A DNA stretch of 18,959 nucleotides, taken from positions 1 through 18,959 of the forward strand of contig JAUWKH010000008.1 of assembly GCA_030614305.1 (NCBI GenBank), given 5' to 3'. A model generated the notes under the pieces. It saw only the letters and a program-made list of their open reading frames with translations. It was not told the origin of the DNA and did not search any database. Positions 14,274 through 18,959 of the stretch are shown piece after piece. Position 1 is the first letter of the stretch; every line of letters starts with the position of its first letter. The position numbers were made by a program, and so were the translations under genes. Source of the DNA: Bacteroidota bacterium (lineage in GTDB: Bacteria > Bacteroidota > Bacteroidia > Bacteroidales > JADFUO01).

Positions 14274-15962
14274 TTAATCCTTAATCAATCTGCTTACTGA
14301 AACATCATTATTTGAAATAATCTTCATTAAATAAATTCCGGAAGGTATTTCAGATAAATTATTTATAGCTAATTTATTTAATCCTGAAGTATTTAATTTT
14401 TTGGTAATTGAAAGTGCTTTTTTACCTGTAATATCATAGATTTCGATTAAAACAGAAGAATTATCATCTTTATTATTATAAACAATATTAATGTAATTTT
14501 TAAAAGGAAGAGGATAGACATTTATAATATTATTTTGAATAGAAACCGGGATTTCAATAACAGACAACATATCATTTGCTTCAACATAATCAGGGATTCC
14601 ATAACCTAAAAATTCATCGGGATTTGAAGCTTGACTACCGCTTTGCTGGATTGCATTAGTTATTTCCATGTTTTTCATAGAAGGATTTGCCTGCCACAGA
14701 CAAGCAGTCATACCGGCAATTACAGGAGAGGAAAAAGAAGTTCCGTTTCCTTGAGCAATACCGCCATAAGGGCTTGCAAATGTAGTTCCTTCACCTTGTG
14801 CTACAACATTTGGTTTTATTCTGCCATCATAAGTTGGTCCGTGTGAACTAAAACTTGTATAAATTCCGGCGCCATTTACAGCACCTATTGCAAATACACT
14901 GTCGCCATCAGCTGGAGCTCCAATATAATACCAGGAACTGGTTCCTGAGTTACCTGCACTATTAACAACAATAATTCCTTTACTTGCAGCAAAGTCAGCG
15001 CCTCGTGTAACAGGAGTGGTATTACCATCCATATCTTGATAAGTATGGTTATGATCAGGATTATCAAATTCGGTATAACCAAGCGATGAATTTATTATAT
15101 CAGCACCTGCACTGTCGGCAAATTCAGCAGCAGAAACCCAGTTATATTCTTCAATTAAAGTTTCCGAGCCACCATCTTCCGAACGTAACAGCCAATAAGA
15201 AGCTTTTGGTGCAGTACCAATAATTTCACCGGGCAGATTTGCTCCCATAATTGAAAGTACGCAAGTCCCGTGAGTATGTTTATCAAAAGTAATAGTGCCT
15301 CCGTCAACAAAATCATGTGTACCTAATATCTGATTATTATTCCATAAGCTGTCAAAAGCCGGTAAAGTATTGACGCTCAGGAAGCCGGCATCAAGTACTG
15401 CAATTGTTTTTCCCTCTCCGCTATAACCCATTTCATGCAAAACATCTCCCATTATCATATGAATCTGATTATAAGAAGCACCATAATCAAAATAATCGCT
15501 GCCTTTATATTGCGAACTGCCTGAAGGTTTTGCAGGAAATATTGATTCATTAGCAAAAAACGGCTTTTCAATAATTTCATTTTCAAGACCATCTGATTTA
15601 TTTTTGTTTTTTAGAACAGTTTGAACAAAAGGAAGTGCATTTATCTGTGCCAGGGCATTCGGGTCGGTTGTATAAATTGTTATTCCGTTAAACCATTTGT
15701 TCCTGTTTAAAACAGTAACTCCGATTTCCGCAACTTCTTCAACATAAGAAGGATTTACCGGCAAATCATTTTCAACTATGCTTATCCCCTGGTTAGATCT
15801 TCTGTCAATTGCTTTTTGAGAAAGAAACTCTGACGGATTACCAATTGAATAAGGTGAATTATTCTTATCAGTAAACTGAACAAAATATTTATCGGGTGAA
15901 ATTTGAGAAAACCCAATATAACTTATTAGAATACAAACGATTAAAATATTTATTTTCTTCAT
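14274..15962 (-). CDS. Subtilisin-like (S8) serine protease with T9SS sorting domain
   Basis: 562 aa. A signal peptide ends near Ser19/Gln20 (YIGFSQ). An inhibitor-like propeptide region (about 22-120: KYFVQFTDKNN, LSQKAIDRR, NGITIYT) is typical of Bacteroidota members. The peptidase domain has the full triad: D191 in IAVLDAGF, H231 in KHTHGTCV and S409 in GNGTSFSSP, with oxyanion Asn338 in NSAGNSG. The C-terminal ~85 residues (from about 478, NVYPLPFKN to SVSRLIKD) form a T9SS type A sorting domain; the usual YPNP reads YPLP. It should be exported to the cell surface or medium and process or degrade proteins. It is transcribed alone, with a consensus promoter and dyad upstream. Confidence 0.93.
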   Translation of the reverse strand: MKKINILIVCILISYIGFSQISPDKYFVQFTDKNNSPYSIGNPSEFLSQKAIDRRSNQGISIVENDLPVNPSYVEEVAEIGVTVLNRNKWFNGITIYTTDPNALAQINALPFVQTVLKNKNKSDGLENEIIEKPFFANESIFPAKPSGSSQYKGSDYFDYGASYNQIHMIMGDVLHEMGYSGEGKTIAVLDAGFLSVNTLPAFDSLWNNNQILGTHDFVDGGTITFDKHTHGTCVLSIMGANLPGEIIGTAPKASYWLLRSEDGGSETLIEEYNWVSAAEFADSAGADIINSSLGYTEFDNPDHNHTYQDMDGNTTPVTRGADFAASKGIIVVNSAGNSGTSSWYYIGAPADGDSVFAIGAVNGAGIYTSFSSHGPTYDGRIKPNVVAQGEGTTFASPYGGIAQGNGTSFSSPVIAGMTACLWQANPSMKNMEITNAIQQSGSQASNPDEFLGYGIPDYVEANDMLSVIEIPVSIQNNIINVYPLPFKNYINIVYNNKDDNSSVLIEIYDITGKKALSITKKLNTSGLNKLAINNLSEIPSGIYLMKIISNNDVSVSRLIKD

Positions 15963-15989
15963 TTTGATAATTTTTAATTTTAATTAATG

Positions 15990-16020
15990 CAAAAATAACT
16001 TATTTAATTAAACAAGCAAA
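15990..16020 (-). promoter_or_regulatory. Consensus Bacteroidota promoter of the protease gene
   Basis: On the minus strand TTTG (16020-16017), exactly 19 nt, then TATTTTTG (15997-15990): a full match to TTTG-N19-TAnnTTTG. It predicts a start about 20 nt before the ATG at 15962. A second possible -7 box, TAATTTTG (16042-16035), lies upstream without a -33 partner. Confidence 0.6.
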
Positions 16021-16027
16021 CTTGTTT
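16010..16027. promoter_or_regulatory. Perfect dyad over the protease -33 box
   Basis: AAACAAG (16010-16016), CAAA, CTTGTTT (16021-16027): perfect 7-bp arms with a 4-nt centre that is itself the minus-strand TTTG of the -33 element. This placement is what a repressor operator would show. Confidence 0.45.
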
Positions 16028-16129
16028 TATAATCCAAAATTAAGACATATTGCATTACTTAATGGTTGCATAGATAAAAGTACTTATTTATTGTTTAAGC
16101 GTATAAGGGCATAAAGGTATAAAAGTAAA

Positions 16130-16224
16130 GGAATGATGGAATGATGGAGTAATGAAGTAATGGAATAATGGAGTGATGTAGTGTCCATATGGATTCCCTT
16201 CGGTCAATGGAGTAATGGAATGAT
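16130..16224. repeat. Octameric tandem array split by a dyad element
   Basis: Six 8-nt units at 16130-16177 (GGAATGAT twice, GGAGTAAT, GAAGTAAT, GGAATAAT, GGAGTGAT), then an interruption that contains dyad element copy C, then two more units at 16209-16224 (GGAGTAAT, GGAATGAT). It lies between the divergent starts of the protease and dehydrogenase genes. Confidence 0.8.
16183..16206 (+). repeat. Dyad element TCCATAyGGA, copy C
   Basis: GTCCATATGGATTCC followed by CTTCGGTCA. TCCATATGGA is a perfect 10-bp palindrome. It aligns with copies A (1005-1029) and B (10724-10751), and like copy A it interrupts a tandem array. Confidence 0.6.
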
Positions 16225-16236
16225 GTTAAAAAAAGC

Positions 16237-16319
16237 AAGACCTACGAGGTTTTATTAATAAATAAATTTTAAGTTTGTTGGATTTTAAGAAATTAACTAA
16301 AATAAACCTCGTAGGTCTT
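16237..16319. repeat. 83-bp element with 16-bp terminal inverted repeats
   Basis: AAGACCTACGAGGTTT (16237-16252) and AAACCTCGTAGGTCTT (16304-16319) are perfect 16-bp inverted repeats around a 51-nt AT-rich middle. Each arm is itself a small dyad (ACCT-ACG-AGGT). It lies between two divergent gene starts, so it is not the terminator of either gene; a miniature mobile element or a transcript-isolating double hairpin fits better. No target duplication is evident. Confidence 0.65.
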
Positions 16320-16351
16320 TTTCATACTATCTGAATTAAAAAATGGAACAT

Positions 16352-16359
16352 TAATTTTG
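16352..16359 (+). promoter_or_regulatory. Candidate -7 box of the aldehyde dehydrogenase gene
   Basis: TAATTTTG fits TAnnTTTG and lies 25 nt before the ATG. No TTTG is found at the -33 position, which lies just beyond the inverted-repeat element. Confidence 0.4.
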
Positions 16360-16384
16360 ATTAGATAAATTCAAAATAAACTTA

Positions 16385-17743
16385 ATGAAAAGTATTAATC
16401 CATACAACAACAAACTTATTACAGAATACCCTGACCATTCATTAAATGAAGTAAAAAACACCCTTCAAAAAGTTGATAATGAATGGCAAAGATGGAAGAA
16501 CACATCATTTTCCGAGAGATCATACTTGATAAAGAATGTTGCAAAAATTCTCAGGGACAAAAGCGAATATTATGCAAAATTGATCACAAGCGAGATGGGA
16601 AAGATAATTAAAGAATCAAAAGCAGAAGTTGAAAAATGTACATGGCTCTGTGAATATTATGCTGATAATGCTGAGAAAATGTTACAGGATGAGTTGATCC
16701 CAACAGACGCACACAAGAGTTTTGTTACTTTTGAACCTCTCGGAACTGTGTTTGCAATAATGCCATGGAATTTTCCTTTCTGGCAGGTATTACGTTTTTG
16801 TATTCCTACTCTGATGGCAGGAAATACAGCCGTTTTAAAACATTCGTCAAATGTGCCGGGTTGCGCCTTAGCAATTGAAGACATTTTTATAAAAGCAGGA
16901 TTTCCGGCAAATATTTTTCGTTCGCTTATGATACGTGCTGAATTTGTTGAGTCTGTTATTGCAAATGATCATATTAAAGCAGTAACTATTACAGGAGGTT
17001 TAAAAGCAGGGAGCAAAGTTGCATCACAAGCAGGTAAATATCTTAAAAAATCAGTACTTGAACTTGGAGGCTCCGACCCGTATATTGTTCTAAATGACGC
17101 TGAAATAAATAAATCATGCGCTACCGGTACATCTTCAAGAATGTTGAATGCAGGACAGGTTTGTATTTCAGCAAAACGATTTATTGTTGAAGAAGGTATT
17201 GCAGACGATTTTACAGAACAACAAAAAAACATTCTGGAAAATATGATAGTTGGCGACCCTATGAAAGAAAATACACAAATGGGTCCTTTAGCACAAAAAA
17301 ACCTGCTGGATACTATTGACACACAAATTCAGCAATCAATAAAAATGGGAGCTGAATTAATTACAGGTGGAAAAAGAATAAACAGTGACGGATTTTTCTT
17401 TCAGCCAACACTTTTAACAAACGTAAAAAAAGGAATGCCTGTTGTGGATGAAGAAACCTTTGGACCTGTATCAGTAATAATCAGGGTGAAAAATACTGAA
17501 GAAGCTATTAAAATTGCTAATGATACAATGTATGGTTTGGGTGCAAGTATCTGGACAAAAGACATTAAAAAAGGTGAGAAAATTGCCGGAAAAATTGAAG
17601 CCGGTGCTGTTTTTGTGAACGGCATGACCAAATCCGACCCACGACTGCCGTTCGGAGGAATTAAAAAATCAGGATATGGAAGGGAGTTATCTTCCTATGG
17701 AATAAAGGAGTTTTTAAATATTAAAACTATTTGGATAGCGTAA
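16385..17743 (+). CDS. NAD(P)-dependent aldehyde dehydrogenase, succinate-semialdehyde type
   Basis: 452 aa, the size of Sad/GabD-like enzymes without the longer N-terminus of others. Motifs: PWNFPFWQ with N129 (oxyanion), LKHSS with K152 (cofactor), KKSVLELGGSDP with E226 (general base), GQVCISAKR with C260 (nucleophile), EETFGPV, and LPFGGIKKSGYGREL near the end. The SVLELGGSDP form and the short N-terminus favour succinate-semialdehyde dehydrogenase, which oxidises succinate semialdehyde to succinate (GABA or 4-hydroxybutyrate breakdown), but another aldehyde is possible. The cofactor loop reads TITGGLKAG, where TGS is usual, so the choice of NAD or NADP is open. No GABA transaminase is nearby, and the gene appears to be a single unit with its own promoter. 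Confidence 0.9.
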   Translation: MKSINPYNNKLITEYPDHSLNEVKNTLQKVDNEWQRWKNTSFSERSYLIKNVAKILRDKSEYYAKLITSEMGKIIKESKAEVEKCTWLCEYYADNAEKMLQDELIPTDAHKSFVTFEPLGTVFAIMPWNFPFWQVLRFCIPTLMAGNTAVLKHSSNVPGCALAIEDIFIKAGFPANIFRSLMIRAEFVESVIANDHIKAVTITGGLKAGSKVASQAGKYLKKSVLELGGSDPYIVLNDAEINKSCATGTSSRMLNAGQVCISAKRFIVEEGIADDFTEQQKNILENMIVGDPMKENTQMGPLAQKNLLDTIDTQIQQSIKMGAELITGGKRINSDGFFFQPTLLTNVKKGMPVVDEETFGPVSVIIRVKNTEEAIKIANDTMYGLGASIWTKDIKKGEKIAGKIEAGAVFVNGMTKSDPRLPFGGIKKSGYGRELSSYGIKEFLNIKTIWIA

Positions 17744-17758
17744 ATTTAAAACTATTGA

Positions 17759-17785
17759 AGTAAAAAAATAAATTATTTTTTTACT
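17759..17785. terminator. AT-only palindrome between convergent genes, possible bidirectional terminator
   Basis: AGTAAAAAAATAA (17759-17771), one base, TTATTTTTTTACT (17773-17785): a near-perfect 27-bp palindrome. It lies 16 nt past the dehydrogenase stop and covers the stop and last codons of mnmD. Either strand gives an A-rich arm followed by a T-run, as wanted for a two-way terminator, though the stem has few GC pairs. Confidence 0.45.
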
Positions 17786-18444
17786 GCCCTTATAAATTCC
17801 CTTTTACCTTTGGGTCCTGGTATTTTCTCAACTTTTAAACCTGCAGATATCATATTTCTTTTTACAATTCCCTTTGCCGAATAAGTTACAAGCACTCCAT
17901 TGTTTCTCATTGAATTATAAACCTTTTGAAATATTTGTTCTGTCCACAATCCGGGTTGTACTTCAGGTGCAAAAGCATCAAAATAAACCAGGTGATATTT
18001 ATCAGACTCCAAAATAACATCTTCAATTTTTGAATTGATTTTTAACAGAAAAAAATCTTTTGATATCTCAGCATGTTTGTTCCTGTCGTTTTGGTGTAAT
18101 CTTAAAAATATTTTTTCAGCATTTTTATCTTTTATAAAATTAAAATAATTTAGTTTGGGAAATATATCTTTATCAAGAGGATCAGGTTCAATTGCAGTAT
18201 AATTGACTTTCTGTTTGTTTTTTCTTGTCTCAAATAAAGTAAGAAAAGCATTTAATCCGGTTCCGAAGCCAAGCTCAAGAATATTAATTTGCTCTGTAAG
18301 ATTCTTGAAATAATTAAAGCCGGCATTAATAAAAATATGCCTGGATTCATTAACTGCACCGAAAGTTGAATGATAATGTTCATTCAGTTCGGGAACAAAT
18401 AAGGTAAACGAACCATCACCGGTTTTAATTAGTTTTAGGGGCAT
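17773..18444 (-). CDS. mnmD: tRNA 5-methylaminomethyl-2-thiouridine methyltransferase, MnmD type
   Basis: 223 aa. The SAM-binding site is ILELGFGTGLNA (55-66), acidic residue E86 follows in AIEPDP, and the family hallmark DAFAPEVQPGLW runs from D156 to W167; GVLVTYSAKG and PGPKGKREF end the domain. This is the methyltransferase half of MnmC found as a stand-alone enzyme; it makes the last methylation of the wobble uridine mnm5s2U34 in tRNAs for Lys, Glu and Gln. No FAD-dependent MnmC2 half is fused. The ATG lies 2 nt after the hicB stop codon, so the gene is probably co-transcribed with, and perhaps translationally coupled to, the toxin-antitoxin pair. It overlaps a palindrome at its 3' end. 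Confidence 0.9.
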   Translation of the reverse strand: MPLKLIKTGDGSFTLFVPELNEHYHSTFGAVNESRHIFINAGFNYFKNLTEQINILELGFGTGLNAFLTLFETRKNKQKVNYTAIEPDPLDKDIFPKLNYFNFIKDKNAEKIFLRLHQNDRNKHAEISKDFFLLKINSKIEDVILESDKYHLVYFDAFAPEVQPGLWTEQIFQKVYNSMRNNGVLVTYSAKGIVKRNMISAGLKVEKIPGPKGKREFIRAVKK

Positions 18445-18446
18445 AT

Positions 18447-18662
18447 TTAAACTTGAAAAAACATAGTTTCCGCTTCTGTTTTATTATCAGGAATAAACAA
18501 TTTATCTTCTTGTAAACCTTGTAGATGAAATTCAATAGCTTCGAAAATATTTTTTTCTGCTTCAGATTTTGTTGGACCTGTCGCTATACAGCCCGGTAAA
18601 TCTGGCACATAAACCGAAAAACCTGTTTTTGTTTTTTCAAATATGACTAAATATTTTTTCAT
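18447..18662 (-). CDS. hicB: HicB-family antitoxin
   Basis: 71 aa. YLVIFEKTKTGFSVYVPDLPGCIATG and the following helix (SEAEKNIFEAIEFHLQGL) match the degenerate RNase H fold of HicB, which binds and masks HicA. The protein is of the short type: no C-terminal HTH or ribbon-helix-helix domain, so DNA binding and autoregulation by HicB itself are not evident. It follows hicA by 4 nt (AGAG on the coding strand, perhaps part of a weak ribosome binding site) and precedes mnmD by 2 nt. Confidence 0.85.
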   Translation of the reverse strand: MKKYLVIFEKTKTGFSVYVPDLPGCIATGPTKSEAEKNIFEAIEFHLQGLQEDKLFIPDNKTEAETMFFQV

Positions 18663-18666
18663 CTCT

Positions 18667-18858
18667 TTATTTTTTTATTTGAGCTTGTTTTAAAATACTG
18701 TTAATTGTACCTTTTGCAACTTCATCTGATAATTTATGAATGGCTATTGTAACTGTTCCCTTTTTTGTTGTATGCTTGTATTGCTTATGGCTTCCTTTTT
18801 GACGTACTAAATACCATCCATCATTCTTAATTAATTTTATTATATCCCTTACTTTCAT
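18667..18858 (-). CDS. hicA: HicA-family mRNA interferase toxin
   Basis: 63 aa, the usual size. The dsRBD-like fold is shown by VRDIIKLIKNDGWYLVRQKGSHKQYKH with the active-site His24 in GSH, then a TVTIAIHKLSDEVAKGTINSILKQA tail. HicA toxins cut mRNA and tmRNA; HicB neutralises them. The toxin-first order is the common one for hicAB. The ATG lies 8 nt before the conserved helix. All key residues are present, so it is probably active. Confidence 0.88.
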   Translation of the reverse strand: MKVRDIIKLIKNDGWYLVRQKGSHKQYKHTTKKGTVTIAIHKLSDEVAKGTINSILKQAQIKK

Positions 18859-18868
18859 ATTACAAAAA

Positions 18869-18876
18869 CAAAATTA
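18869..18876 (-). promoter_or_regulatory. Candidate -7 box of hicAB-mnmD
   Basis: On the minus strand TAATTTTG fits TAnnTTTG, with its end 11 nt before the hicA ATG, implying a nearly leaderless transcript. No TTTG at -33 is seen, so support is weak. Confidence 0.3.
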
Positions 18877-18959
18877 TAAATTCTTTTTGATTTAATATAA
18901 GATGTTGTTAAAATATTTTCAGATGAAGATTAACACTGATAAAAAAATCATAATAAATC

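Noticed and set aside
18909..18959. Short CAGATGAAGATTAACACTGA-type sequence at the right edge
   Set aside because: It resembles fragments often seen between genes in related bacteria, but it is cut by the window and no second copy is seen here, so no call is made.

Overview
The window looks like a chromosomal piece of an AT-rich, probably uncultured, member of the Bacteroidota. The signs are two proteins with type IX secretion (T9SS) C-terminal sorting domains, a PorT-like outer-membrane barrel, a multi-FKBP lipoprotein, Bacteroidota-style -7 boxes (TAnnTTTG), few Shine-Dalgarno sites and large intergenic spaces filled with small repeats. No tRNA, rRNA, insertion sequence or CRISPR array was seen.

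Layout. Positions 1-945 hold the C-terminal part of a secreted beta-helix protein that runs off the left edge. After a repeat-rich gap come a zinc-ribbon class I methyltransferase (1191-2000) and three hybrid histidine kinases on the + strand (2015-8421). The first two kinases are tandem paralogues (TPR sensor, one TM helix, HisKA, HATPase, receiver). The third is soluble and overlaps the second by 14 nt. None carries a DNA-binding output domain. Meeting them head-on is a minus-strand pair: a PorT-like barrel (9797-10516) and a three-domain FKBP lipoprotein (8435-9763). A 572-bp gap with several dyad elements precedes nrnA (11089-12102, minus), which is divergent from ndk (12276-12695). An XRE regulator (12817-13269, minus) is followed by a 1-kb non-coding stretch whose proximal half is studded with TTTACA/TGTAAA half-sites. 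Next are a T9SS-exported subtilisin-like protease (14274-15962, minus), a divergent 422-bp gap with repeats, an aldehyde dehydrogenase of the succinate-semialdehyde type (16385-17743), and a tight minus-strand hicA-hicB-mnmD group (17773-18858).

The most notable observations are these. (1) The first of the two paralogous hybrid kinases has Gln in place of the phospho-accepting His (codon CAA against CAT in its neighbour), while its ATPase and receiver motifs look intact; it may be a pseudokinase partner. (2) Four 18-bp perfect palindromes share the core CCGAAAGCTTTCGG and differ only in their two outer base pairs, which change in a compensated way. (3) Several intergenic arrays have a strict 7-nt (once 8-nt) period, and two kinds of dyad element are embedded in them. 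(4) There is an operator-like array upstream of the XRE regulator. (5) The protease gene has a consensus Bacteroidota promoter with a perfect dyad over its -33 box. All functional assignments rest on motifs read by eye; no database search was possible.
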